Shown here: piece by piece, positions 15,976 through 23,249 of the stretch
How positions within the stretch are numbered: position 1 is the first letter of the stretch
Layout of the letters: every line of letters starts with the position of its first letter
Assembly: GCA_937915065.1 (NCBI GenBank)
Contig: CALDMR010000027.1
Location: 1 to 25,525, forward strand
Direction: 5' to 3'
DNA length: 25,525 bases
Origin: an uncultured Clostridia bacterium
GTDB lineage: Bacteria; Bacillota; Clostridia; Oscillospirales; Oscillospiraceae
Position numbers and translations under genes: made by a program
The notes under the pieces: generated by a model
What the model was told of the DNA's origin: nothing
The model's input: the letters and a program-made list of their open reading frames with translations, nothing else
Databases searched by the model: none

Positions 15976-16455
15976 TCAGCGGTCGATGCTTTCAATGCGG
16001 TAAACAATGGCGCCCACGGGAGCATCCACCGTCACCTCGTCGCCGATTTTAGCGCCCAGCAGGGCCTTGCCGAAGGGAGACTCCTCCGACACCGCGCCGT
16101 GCATGGGATCGGCTTCCTGGGAACCCACCACCTGGTAAGAGCCGGGGGCGCCGGTTTTCACATTGACCACGCCCACTTTGCTGCCGATGGTGACCCGGTC
16201 TTTGGGCTGGTCGTTCTCATCGATGATCACAGCGTGCTCCAGAATGTTCTCCAGCTCCGCAATGCGGGAATAGAGCTTGCCCTGCTCGTTTTTTGCTTCA
16301 TCGTATTCGCTGTTTTCAGACAAGTCGCCGAAGCCCCGGGCAATTTTGATCTGCTCGGACACCTCGTCAGCACGGGTGGTTTTATCGTATTCCAGTTCCT
16401 TTTTCAGTTCCTCATAACGGGCCGCACTCATTCTGAATTCATTCGTAGCTGCCAT
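15976..16455 (-). CDS. greA: Transcription elongation factor GreA
   Basis: GreA rescues backtracked RNA polymerase by stimulating cleavage of the transcript. The 159 residues form the usual N-terminal antiparallel coiled coil (to about 75), whose tip carries the acidic pair in GDLSENSEYDEAK. The FKBP-like C-terminal domain (85-159) ends in VGAIVYRIESI. Length is normal. The ATG has AGAAAGGA about 10 bases upstream. It is the first gene of a greA-lysS transcript with a near-consensus promoter. Confidence 0.97.
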   Translation of the reverse strand: MAATNEFRMSAARYEELKKELEYDKTTRADEVSEQIKIARGFGDLSENSEYDEAKNEQGKLYSRIAELENILEHAVIIDENDQPKDRVTIGSKVGVVNVKTGAPGSYQVVGSQEADPMHGAVSEESPFGKALLGAKIGDEVTVDAPVGAIVYRIESIDR

Positions 16456-16561
16456 TTTTACCGATCCTTTCTGTCCGCGCCGGAAGGCGCTGCTGTAACT
16501 CCCATATGGCCACCGGTTCCAGTCCTGTGACCATACCTATTCTATTTTATTACAGAGATGT

Positions 16562-16591
16562 ATTATAAGTCAATAAATGCTACAATGTCAA
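16562..16591 (-). promoter_or_regulatory. Sigma-A type promoter for greA-lysS
   Basis: Perfect TTGACA (16586-16591) and TATAAT (16562-16567) on the minus strand are separated by 18 bases. The TGA stop of the preceding gene (16588-16590) lies inside the -35 box. The leader to the greA ATG is about 100 bases. Confidence 0.85.
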
Positions 16592-17358
16592 GCATTTTGC
16601 AGGATTTCCAGCACTTCCAGTTCATTTGCGCGCAAGGCGCCCATTTCCAGCAAAACGCTCAGCAGCCCATTGCGGTCGCAGTCGGCGGGCAAAGCCGCTT
16701 CCACCTCCGGCGGCACGCCGTAGCGCACCTGAAGCGCCCCGCTGCAAAAGCCCTCCGCCTGGGTAACCTCTCCAAAGGGCAGCCAAAGGCACCCATTCCC
16801 GCCGCAAGGCACGGCCGATCCAAAGGTCAACACCAGGTTGGCCCTGCGCAATTGCTCCTGCCCGGGATCCCGCAGTACAGAACCCCCACTTCCCCGCCGT
16901 AAAACAGAGCAGATCTCCCCGCCTCCGCCGCCAGCCGCCAGCATGGTATAGCGCACATGCAGCGCGATCTCCATCAGCGCCTTGCGCAGCTCCCCGCTCA
17001 TATGGTCTCCGATCAGCACCGCATGGCACTCTGCCGGCCGCAGCCCATGCTCCGCCATGGCCCTGCGGGCGATGGCCCCCGCCGTCATGCGCCGCAGGTA
17101 TTCCGCCCCAGCCTTTCGGATCTGCCGCTTTGCAAAAAGGCCGTCCTCCGTAAAGCCCGCCGGAAACAGCGCTGCCCGCACACCGGCCCGCTCCATGATC
17201 CGGGCGGCGCGCCGCAGCCTGCGCACCTGTACCATCCGGCTGCGGCTCTGCTCCACAGAAACCGCAAAAAAACGCACGCCGCCGATGGTTTTTGTCTCCG
17301 GCCGCACACCGCCGCGCAGCCGCTCCCCCTGGGGCGCAAAGGATAAATATCCAAACAA
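16588..17358 (-). CDS. Uncharacterised 256-residue protein
   Basis: I do not recognise the function. The protein has an Arg-rich N-terminal half (about residues 30-115). Its pattern SRMVQVRRLRRAARIMERAG then VRAALFPAGF looks like a helix followed by a strand. Next comes a glycine-rich alpha/beta region (VLIGDHMSGELRKAL, GGGGGEICSVL, LVLTFG). It lacks a signal peptide, membrane segments and any catalytic motif I know. A Rossmann-like fold is plausible but inferred. The likely start is a TTG with GGGAGGG 7 bases upstream, a site that lies inside the terminator of the preceding peptidase gene. An internal ATG (residue 42) is the alternative. Another frame is also open across it, but its composition looks like a GC-driven shadow. 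Confidence 0.7.
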   Translation of the reverse strand: MFGYLSFAPQGERLRGGVRPETKTIGGVRFFAVSVEQSRSRMVQVRRLRRAARIMERAGVRAALFPAGFTEDGLFAKRQIRKAGAEYLRRMTAGAIARRAMAEHGLRPAECHAVLIGDHMSGELRKALMEIALHVRYTMLAAGGGGGEICSVLRRGSGGSVLRDPGQEQLRRANLVLTFGSAVPCGGNGCLWLPFGEVTQAEGFCSGALQVRYGVPPEVEAALPADCDRNGLLSVLLEMGALRANELEVLEILQNA

Positions 17359-17403
17359 AAAGCATCCCTCCCGCGCTATGCTATGCGCGAAAGGGACGCT
17401 TTT
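17357..17403 (-). terminator. Terminator after the M23 peptidase gene
   Basis: Arms 17362-17369 and 17392-17399 pair (one G-U in the minus-strand RNA), and an inner CGCGC / GCGCG stem is at 17372-17376 and 17385-17389. Five T follow on the minus strand (17357-17361). The descending arm contains GGGAGGG, the ribosome binding site of the next gene. Confidence 0.75.
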
Positions 17404-17422
17404 ATACCTTTAGATTCCAGGC

Positions 17423-18658
17423 TCACCAAGCCTTGACATACCCTGTGAGATAATTCAGGGGGTTCACACGCACACCGCCCTCGGTGATCTCAAAATGCAG
17501 ATGCGGGCCGCTGGAAATACCGGTGCTGCCGGAAATTCCCAATACCTGCCCCTGCTTCACGCTCTGGCCCACGCTGACCAGCCGCTTGCTCATATGGGCG
17601 TACAGCGTGGTGTTCCCGCTGCCGTGGCTGACTACCACATAGTTGCCGTAAGAACGGCTGTTCTGGGACACGATCACCGTGCCCGCCTTGGATGCCAGGA
17701 TTTCCGTCGTGTAGCCCACGCCGCCAATGTCCACGCCCTTGTGGTTCGTGGATGCACCGGGGATGCCCGTATAACGGCTGCCCATGGGGGAAGTGATCCG
17801 CTTGCTGGCCTTTTCCGGCCACATATATCCGCCGGCGCCCATCCAGGATGTCACAACGCCGGTGGTGGCATTGCCCGTAGAGGGATTGTTCTGCGCCGCC
17901 AGCTGCTGGGATTTTTTCACAATATCGGCCTGGATCGCTTCTTCCTCCCGGCTGATCTCATCCAGCGCGTCCTGATAGGTGGCTTCATCGCTCTTGAGCT
18001 TCTGCACCAGAGCATTGGCCTCATCCAACTGTGTCTGAAGTTCCGACCGGCGGGCAGCCAGGTCTTCCTTTGCTGCCACCTGCCCGCTCTTCGCTTCCTC
18101 CAGCCCGCTCTTCTCTTCTGCCAGCTGGGTGCGCAGATCTTTCAGTTCCTGCATCACGCGCTCGTCGTAATCCATGATTTCATTGATGAAATCCACACGG
18201 CTGAGCAGATCAGAAAAACTCTTGGCCTTGAAAATCACTTCCCAGTAGGAGACCTTGCCGTTTTCCTCCATGGCCCGTACACGCTCACAAAACACTTCAT
18301 ACTGGGCCTCTTCTTTTTTCTCCGTCTCTGCGATCTGCTGCTCTGTCTGGCTGATCAATTCGTCGTACTGGGCGATCTGGCTGTTCACATTGTCAATCTC
18401 CGCCTGGATCACAGTACATTGCTCGTCCAAGGCCTCTTTTTTATCCAAAATCTCCGCCTGATCTTCGCTCAGCGCGTCGATCTTCTGCTTCAGTTCGGAC
18501 TTTTTGTCATTCAAGCCGGAGGCCTGCTCTTTCAGTTTGTCGATATCTGCCTGGGTCACTGCGCCCACCGACGGCAAAAACAGCGATACGCTCAATAGCG
18601 CCGCCAACAGCATACAGCTTACCCTGCGGACAGCGCTACCGTTTTGGTGCTTGTTCAT
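17423..18658 (-). CDS. Secreted coiled-coil M23 peptidase (EnvC/PcsB-like partner of FtsEX)
   Basis: A likely peptidoglycan hydrolase or hydrolase activator acting outside the membrane. The 411 residues begin with a signal peptide (basic MNKHQNGSAVRR, hydrophobic core, cleavage near SVGA at 33). Two long Gln/Glu/Lys-rich coiled-coil segments follow (about 35-115 and 150-270). The C-terminal LytM/M23 domain has both zinc-site motifs: HKGVDIGG near 306 and GPHLHFEI near 386. I chose the ATG at 18658 because GGGAGGTG lies 6 bases upstream. It follows ftsE, ftsX and a small membrane gene, so control by the FtsEX ABC complex is likely, as known for EnvC, PcsB and CwlO. Confidence 0.92.
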   Translation of the reverse strand: MNKHQNGSAVRRVSCMLLAALLSVSLFLPSVGAVTQADIDKLKEQASGLNDKKSELKQKIDALSEDQAEILDKKEALDEQCTVIQAEIDNVNSQIAQYDELISQTEQQIAETEKKEEAQYEVFCERVRAMEENGKVSYWEVIFKAKSFSDLLSRVDFINEIMDYDERVMQELKDLRTQLAEEKSGLEEAKSGQVAAKEDLAARRSELQTQLDEANALVQKLKSDEATYQDALDEISREEEAIQADIVKKSQQLAAQNNPSTGNATTGVVTSWMGAGGYMWPEKASKRITSPMGSRYTGIPGASTNHKGVDIGGVGYTTEILASKAGTVIVSQNSRSYGNYVVVSHGSGNTTLYAHMSKRLVSVGQSVKQGQVLGISGSTGISSGPHLHFEITEGGVRVNPLNYLTGYVKAW

Positions 18659-18795
18659 CAGGCACCTCCCGTGATAAATGTGGCAATTAGGGACAGTACA
18701 ACCAAAACAGCCAACCCAATTGCACATTTAAAAAACGTCCGGTAGTTTTCTTCCCTGGACTTTTTATCGTTTCTCGGTCCATGCATCGTACTCAT
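18658..18795 (-). CDS. 45-residue single-pass membrane protein in the ftsEX cluster
   Basis: A short gene, easily missed. The ATG at 18793-18795 has AAGGAG 8 bases upstream. The TGA overlaps the ATG of the M23 peptidase by one base (TGATG), which suggests coupled translation. The protein has a charged start (GPRNDKKSREENYRTF) and one hydrophobic helix (about 24-42, AIGLAVLVVLSLIATFI), ending in GGA. Charge pattern suggests the N-terminus is inside. It starts 44 bases after ftsX. I know no family for it; a small subunit or regulator of the FtsEX-peptidase complex is an inference from position only. Confidence 0.8.
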   Translation of the reverse strand: MSTMHGPRNDKKSREENYRTFFKCAIGLAVLVVLSLIATFITGGA

Positions 18796-18839
18796 ATTTT
18801 TCACTCCTTCAACCCGTTCCAGTATTGGCCATACATCTA

Positions 18840-19730
18840 TCAAACCCGCAAGAATTTCCGGATCGCCATCAAGCTGCCGGCAATACCAACCAGCAGACCC
18901 ACAATGATAAAGCTGCCCAAAACCGGTGCCCACAAGTCTGTAAAGGGCAGGATATCCAGAAGCTGCAAGGTATCCGACGCGCTGATGCCCGTGGAAATAC
19001 CGGCGTACAGCACCCATTGCAGGAAAAAGGCCACAATGGAACTGAAGCACCCCAGAAGCAGGCCCTCATAAACAAAGGGCCAGCGGATAAACCCGTCGGT
19101 AGCGCCCACCATTTTCATGATCGCGATTTCATCCTTGCGGTCAAAAGTCGTCAGCTTAATGGTGTTGGACATAATAAACAGGGAAACCACAAGCAGCACC
19201 GCAATAAGGGCAATGCAGACAACCGTAGCGATCCTGCTGATGGTCAAAAAGCCCTTCGACAGATCTTCATCTGCCCGCACCTTGGCGATGCCCTCCACCT
19301 GTTCAATGGCCTGCACCGTTCCCTTCATCTGTTCCAGATCGGTCATGCGAATGCTGAAGCGGTCACGGAAAATCTCCGGTTTCAAATCTTCCGCCAGAGA
19401 CTCGTCTTCCAAATACTCTTCGGCATAAGTTTCCATGGCCGTTTCTTTGGATATAAATGTCACAGACCGGACATTCTCAATTTTTTCCAGCCTGCCCTGC
19501 AGCGCCTTGGCCTCTTCCTGGCTGTAATTCTCGTCCACAAAGGCCAGGATCTCACTCTGCTGCTGCAGGCTCTGAAGGTTGGCATTGGCATTTACCGCCA
19601 CCAGAGAAAAGGTTCCCATGATCAAAAGACAGGCAATGGTAATGCCCACGGCGGCAAAGGACATAAATCCATGGGAGAACATATTGGAAATGCCCTCATG
19701 GAAAAAGTAGCGAAAATCGTGTTTTTTCAT
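18840..19730 (-). CDS. ftsX: Cell-division ABC transporter permease FtsX
   Basis: FtsX is the membrane half of the FtsEX complex, which transmits ATP hydrolysis to peptidoglycan hydrolases outside the cell. The 296 residues have the standard topology. There is one membrane helix (23-44), a large extracellular domain (45-165) and three more helices (166-188, 222-243, 268-290). Typical blocks are FRYFFHEGISNMFSHGFMS at the start and FDRKDEIAIMKMVGATDGFI after helix 2. The ATG overlaps the ftsE stop by 4 bases (ATGA). Confidence 0.97.
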   Translation of the reverse strand: MKKHDFRYFFHEGISNMFSHGFMSFAAVGITIACLLIMGTFSLVAVNANANLQSLQQQSEILAFVDENYSQEEAKALQGRLEKIENVRSVTFISKETAMETYAEEYLEDESLAEDLKPEIFRDRFSIRMTDLEQMKGTVQAIEQVEGIAKVRADEDLSKGFLTISRIATVVCIALIAVLLVVSLFIMSNTIKLTTFDRKDEIAIMKMVGATDGFIRWPFVYEGLLLGCFSSIVAFFLQWVLYAGISTGISASDTLQLLDILPFTDLWAPVLGSFIIVGLLVGIAGSLMAIRKFLRV

Positions 19731-20428
19731 GGCTGCGCTGTTCCTTTGCTAAAATTATAATAGCTGCCCCGCTGATCGCTGACGATCCGTCCCCGCTCCA
19801 GGGCAATCACACGCTTGGAAAACCGGTTGACCAGGTCTTTCTCATGGGTCACGACCAGCATCGTGGTACCCAAATCGTTGATCCGCTCCAGCAGAGACAT
19901 AATTTCAAAGGAGCGCTCGGGATCCAGGTTGCCGGTGGGTTCATCGGCAATAATGGTTTCGGGGTTATTGATCAATGCGCGGGCAATGGCCACACGCTGC
20001 TGTTCACCGCCGGACAGCTCTCCCGGCAGGCGGCGGGTCTTGTTTTCCAACCCCACCAGCTCCAGCACATAGGGAATACGCCGCTTGATCTCCGCCGGCG
20101 GCGCGCCCACGGCACGCATGGCAAACACCATGTTTTCATACACGTTTTTCTTTTCCAGCAGGCGAAAATCCTGAAAGATCACGCCGATGGTGCGGCGCAT
20201 ATAGGGGATCTGCCGGGAAGAAATATTGGTCATATTGTAACCGTTGATCATAATGCGCCCCGCCGTGGGGCCGATCTCTCCGGTCAGCATTTTGATAATC
20301 GTGGATTTGCCGCTGCCCGAAGGCCCCACCAGAAAAGCAAACTCGCCGTCTTCAATTTCCAGCGAAATACCATTGATGGCTTTGGCCCCGTTGGCGTAGC
20401 ATTTTTCCACATTTTTTAGTCGAATCAT
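19727..20428 (-). CDS. ftsE: Cell-division ATP-binding protein FtsE
   Basis: The ATPase of the FtsEX complex. The 233 residues carry all ABC motifs: Walker A GPSGSGKS (35-42), Q-loop Gln86, signature LSGGEQQR (138-145), Walker B TIIADE (158-163) and the switch His195. The YMRRTIGVIFQDFRLL block is typical of FtsE. Its last four bases overlap ftsX. A weak GAGG lies about 10 bases before the ATG. It follows the PucR/CdaR-type regulator after 41 bases with no terminator, so the two are probably co-transcribed. Confidence 0.97.
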   Translation of the reverse strand: MIRLKNVEKCYANGAKAINGISLEIEDGEFAFLVGPSGSGKSTIIKMLTGEIGPTAGRIMINGYNMTNISSRQIPYMRRTIGVIFQDFRLLEKKNVYENMVFAMRAVGAPPAEIKRRIPYVLELVGLENKTRRLPGELSGGEQQRVAIARALINNPETIIADEPTGNLDPERSFEIMSLLERINDLGTTMLVVTHEKDLVNRFSKRVIALERGRIVSDQRGSYYNFSKGTAQP

Positions 20429-20469
20429 TACAGATGAACCTCGTTTTGCATTTTGCTGCGGGCCCGGTT

Positions 20470-21555
20470 TCAGGCTTCGATCCCGCGGGATGTTAGATAT
20501 TTTTTGACCATCAGCGCCACTTTGAAGGTAATCGCGTCGTCAAATTCACGCAGATCCAAGCCGGTCAGCTTTTTGATCTTTTCCAGGCGATACACCAGCG
20601 TATTGCGGTGCACAAACAGCTTCCGGGCTGTTTCGGACACGTTCAGATTATTTTCAAAGAATTTGTTGATGGTAAACAGCGTTTCCTGATCCAGGGCATC
20701 GATGGGATTTTTCTTGAATACTTCCTGCAGGAACATTTCGCACAGCGTAGTAGGCAGCTGATAAATCAAGCGGCCGATGCCCAGGTTTTCATAGTTGATG
20801 ATGTGGCGCTCCGTGTCAAACACTTTGCCCACTTCGATAGCAATCTGCGCCTCTTTGTAAGACTTTGCCAGATCCCGCAGATGGTTGGCGATGGTACCGA
20901 TGCCGATCATCACATGGCCGTCGCTGTTGACGACTTCGTCGATCTGGGCGGCGATCCGATCCAATTCGATCTCGCCGGTGCCCTCGGGCAGCTGTTTGAT
21001 CAGCGCCACATTGGCTTCGCTGATGTTCAGCACGAAGTCGTTCTGCCGGTCCGGGAAGAGATTCTGCAGCTGGTCCACCAGGCTGGAATCCGTTTTATCC
21101 GCCTGCCGCAGCACAAAAACGCCGCGGGGCACTTCCGTGGTCACATGGAGCTCCTTCGCCCGCACATAAATGTCGCCCAGGAGGATGTTGTCCGAGATAA
21201 TATTCTTGATAAAAGAACCTTTGTCGTGTTTCTCCTCGTAGTGGGCCTTGGCCGTGTTCAAAGCCACCGTGGCCATAGCGCACACCGTATGGCTGACCGC
21301 ATCCTCGCCTCCGGCGAACACCGCATAATCAAAGCGCGCGCCCCAGCCGGCCAGCGCTTTGAAAGTCTTGCCGTCCAGCACAACGGCCGCCCCCTCAGCC
21401 GCGTTGATGGCCGGCACATACTCCGGCCATTTCTTGCCAATGCCAGACAGTTCGCTGCAGGCAACCACTGTGCCCTCCGTGTCGATAACGCCGATCACCT
21501 TATCTGTTGTTTCCTTTAATTGCAGGACCACATTCTGAAAAATTCTACCGGACAT
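20470..21555 (-). CDS. PucR/CdaR-type transcriptional regulator
   Basis: About 361 residues. The C-terminus (about 308-345) is the PucR-type helix-turn-helix: NLNVSETARKLFVHRNTLVY, then RLEKIKKLTG. Before it lies a GGDEF-like regulatory region typical of CdaR proteins (VMIGIGTIANHLRDLAKSYK, AQIAIEVGKVFDTERHIINY). The N-terminal part (1-110) looks like a small sensing domain (TDKVIGVIDTEGTVVACSEL). CdaR members are known for sugar-diacid control, but the ligand here is unknown, and the neighbours (ftsEX, M23 peptidase) point to envelope genes. The ATG at 21555 has GGGGAG about 10 bases upstream; a GTG six bases earlier is closer to it. Its promoter contains a 12-bp palindrome. Confidence 0.9.
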   Translation of the reverse strand: MSGRIFQNVVLQLKETTDKVIGVIDTEGTVVACSELSGIGKKWPEYVPAINAAEGAAVVLDGKTFKALAGWGARFDYAVFAGGEDAVSHTVCAMATVALNTAKAHYEEKHDKGSFIKNIISDNILLGDIYVRAKELHVTTEVPRGVFVLRQADKTDSSLVDQLQNLFPDRQNDFVLNISEANVALIKQLPEGTGEIELDRIAAQIDEVVNSDGHVMIGIGTIANHLRDLAKSYKEAQIAIEVGKVFDTERHIINYENLGIGRLIYQLPTTLCEMFLQEVFKKNPIDALDQETLFTINKFFENNLNVSETARKLFVHRNTLVYRLEKIKKLTGLDLREFDDAITFKVALMVKKYLTSRGIEA

Positions 21556-21649
21556 GATCACTTCACTCCCCCATCATTCTCATAGAAAAGGCACGCAAAC
21601 CGCTTTGTGCAATTTGCTATTTATGCAATATGCTAAGTAAACCTCTTCC

Positions 21650-21678
21650 ATTATAGCGTCAATATTGACATATTGCAA
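21650..21678 (-). promoter_or_regulatory. Promoter of the CdaR-type regulator and ftsEX cluster
   Basis: On the minus strand, TTGCAA (21673-21678, 4 of 6 matches to the -35 consensus) and a perfect TATAAT (21650-21655) are exactly 17 bases apart. The region is distinctly AT-rich. The leader to the start codon is close to 90 bases. Confidence 0.75.
21658..21669. promoter_or_regulatory. 12-bp perfect palindrome inside the promoter spacer
   Basis: GTCAATATTGAC is its own reverse complement and lies between the -35 and -10 boxes of the CdaR-type regulator's promoter. That is a classic place for an operator where a dimeric regulator would block RNA polymerase. The regulator encoded downstream is an obvious but unproven candidate. 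Confidence 0.5.
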
Positions 21679-21743
21679 TACTTTTCTTCTATTTTCAACA
21701 AAATTCCAGTTTATTTTTGATGATTTTGCCGTACTTTCTTTAG

Positions 21744-22466
21744 TCACTTCAGGGTAAGCAGCGCATCTAATTCCGTTTTTGTCAAATATCGCCATTTTCC
21801 GCATTCCAGCTGCGGATCCAGCCGCAATGGCCCCATAGAAAGCCGTTTCAGGTACAAAACAGGGGCCCCACGGCTGGCCAGCATCCGCTTGACCTGGTGA
21901 AATTTTCCTTCGCATAAAGTGATCAGCACTTCCCCCGGCACACCGGCAGAAAGGATCTCCATCCGCGCCGGCAGGCAGTGCAAACCGTCCTCCAGCACCA
22001 GCCCTTCTGCAAAAGCTGCGCAGTCCTCTTCGGTCAAAGCGCCGCCGGTCCGGGCATAATACACCTTGTCCACATGATGCTTTGGTGATAACAGGCGATG
22101 GGCCAGGGCCCCGTCGTCCGTCATGAGCAGCAGCCCCTCGGTATCCTTATCCAGCCGCCCCACCGGAAACAGCTCCAGCTTCTGCAATTCCGGCGGCAGC
22201 AGGTCCAGCACCGTTCCGGCCCGGCGGTCTTCGGTGGCAGACAACACGCCCGCCGGCTTATGCAGCATCACATAATGGTAGGGCGTAAAGCGCAGTTCTT
22301 CTCCGTCCACCTGAATGGCCGTTTCCTCCGGAACATATTTCTGATCCGCACTGGGCGCCGGTTTTCCGTTCACCAGCACCCGACCCTCCTTGACCAGTTG
22401 CTTGATCTCCCTGCGGGACCAGCGTCCTGTGGAGCCGATGATCTTGTCCAACCGCAGCAGCGCCAT
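21744..22466 (-). CDS. rsuA: 16S rRNA pseudouridine synthase, RsuA family
   Basis: It isomerises a uridine in ribosomal RNA, by family most likely U516 of 16S rRNA; RluB/RluE-type 23S targets are possible. The 240 residues have an S4 RNA-binding domain (1-60, LLRLDKIIGSTGRWSRREIK), then the catalytic domain with PVGRLDKDTEGLLLMT (101-116), catalytic Asp106, and GKFHQVKRMLAS near the C-terminus. AAGGA stands 2 bases before an upstream ATG but about 9-10 bases before the ATG chosen here, whose product begins like other family members. It is divergent from the DUF4830 gene and has no clear terminator. Confidence 0.93.
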   Translation of the reverse strand: MALLRLDKIIGSTGRWSRREIKQLVKEGRVLVNGKPAPSADQKYVPEETAIQVDGEELRFTPYHYVMLHKPAGVLSATEDRRAGTVLDLLPPELQKLELFPVGRLDKDTEGLLLMTDDGALAHRLLSPKHHVDKVYYARTGGALTEEDCAAFAEGLVLEDGLHCLPARMEILSAGVPGEVLITLCEGKFHQVKRMLASRGAPVLYLKRLSMGPLRLDPQLECGKWRYLTKTELDALLTLK

Positions 22467-22555
22467 ACACATCTTCCTTTCCAGCTGATTGCCGTTATTG
22501 TATCATATTTTTCCCCTCGACGGAATAGAATCCTACCCAAGGGAAGTGATATATT

Positions 22556-23026
22556 GTGTGGATCATGACTGCAAATCTGTCAAAAGTCAAGGCCGTGGCC
22601 GGTGTAGCGGCGGGATGTATTCTTCTCTGTGCCCTGGTGTTTGCCTCCGGGCAGCTGCATCAGTCCTCCGCCAAAACGCCCCCCGCTCCCGAAAATATCA
22701 GCGGGAACGAAGATCGGGTGCGCTATCTGTCCGAATGGGGATGGGAAGTCAACCCCTCCGCCGTAGAAACCCTGGATTTGGTGCTGCCGGAGACCCTCAG
22801 CGATTCCTACCGCTCCTACAACACCCTCCAGGCAGAAAACCAATTGGATCTGGCGCCCTACTGCGGCCAGCGGGTCAAACGGTATACCTATACCGTGCTG
22901 AATTATCCGGGACAACCCGAAGGCGTCCAGGCCAATCTGTACCTGTCCGGCGACACCGTAATTGCCGGGGATATTTTATCCACCGGCGCCGATGGATTTA
23001 TCAGCAATTTGCAATACCCCGGGTAG
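22556..23026 (+). CDS. DUF4830-type membrane-anchored protein
   Basis: The 156 residues start with a short basic stretch and a membrane anchor or signal segment (about 12-31, VKAVAGVAAGCILLCALVFA). A Pro/Ser linker leads to an extracytoplasmic domain (about 55-155). The domain pattern is that of DUF4830: RYLSEWGWEVNPSAVET, YNTLQAENQLDLAPYCGQ, RYTYTVLNYP, and DTVIAGDILSTGADGFISNL near the end. The molecular role of this family is unknown to me. The start is probably GTG at 22556, with GGGAAG 9 bases upstream; an ATG three codons later lacks a site. It faces away from rsuA and ends at a strong terminator. Confidence 0.82.
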   Translation: MWIMTANLSKVKAVAGVAAGCILLCALVFASGQLHQSSAKTPPAPENISGNEDRVRYLSEWGWEVNPSAVETLDLVLPETLSDSYRSYNTLQAENQLDLAPYCGQRVKRYTYTVLNYPGQPEGVQANLYLSGDTVIAGDILSTGADGFISNLQYPG

Positions 23027-23050
23027 TCTTCGTTTCACGGCCCAGTTTTG

Positions 23051-23085
23051 AAAACGGTACTTGGCGGAAAGCCAAGTACCGTTTT
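23051..23085 (+). terminator. Terminator after the DUF4830 gene
   Basis: A perfect 15-bp stem (23051-23065 with 23071-23085) has a 5-base loop and is followed by TTTT, GC, TTTT on the plus strand. It lies 24 bases after the stop. Confidence 0.85.
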
Positions 23086-23176
23086 GCTTTTCTATAGCGA
23101 AATCACCTATACAAAGACGCTCCCGCTCGCTTGCGAACATGGGATTCCTACGGCATAAAGCCGTTTCATCTCCCTC

Positions 23177-23204
23177 TTGACATTCTCGATTATCGAGATA
23201 TAAT
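23177..23204 (+). promoter_or_regulatory. Promoter of the padR-DUF2812 operon
   Basis: Perfect TTGACA (23177-23182) and TATAAT (23199-23204) are separated by 16 bases. The spacer is almost wholly taken up by a palindrome, operator 1. This is a potentially strong promoter under tight repression. Confidence 0.9.
23184..23198. promoter_or_regulatory. PadR-type operator 1
   Basis: The 15-bp TCTCGATTATCGAGA is an inverted repeat around a central T and fills the -35/-10 spacer. Its 13-bp core plus the next base is repeated exactly at 23218-23231. Confidence 0.8.
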
Positions 23205-23216
23205 AAGGGCAACAAT

Positions 23217-23231
23217 ACTCGATTATCGAGA
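23217..23231. promoter_or_regulatory. PadR-type operator 2
   Basis: ACTCGATTATCGAGA repeats operator 1 with its centre 33 bases away, about three helical turns. It lies just after the expected transcription start and directly before the ribosome binding site of padR, so a bound dimer would also block early elongation. Confidence 0.8.
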
Positions 23232-23249
23232 AAAAGGAGGGTAGGTTCC

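Noticed and set aside
16622..17365. A 247-codon minus-strand frame overlapping the unknown gene, with an ATG close to GGGAGGG
   Set aside because: Its product is Gly/Ala/Arg-rich without a coherent pattern. The other frame gives protein-like hydrophobic periodicity, so I kept that one, though the start is uncertain.
20458..20486. GCGGG/CCCGC pairing between the CdaR-type gene and ftsE as a possible terminator
   Set aside because: The stem is only 5 bp with a 19-base loop and no T-run on the minus strand, so co-transcription is more likely.
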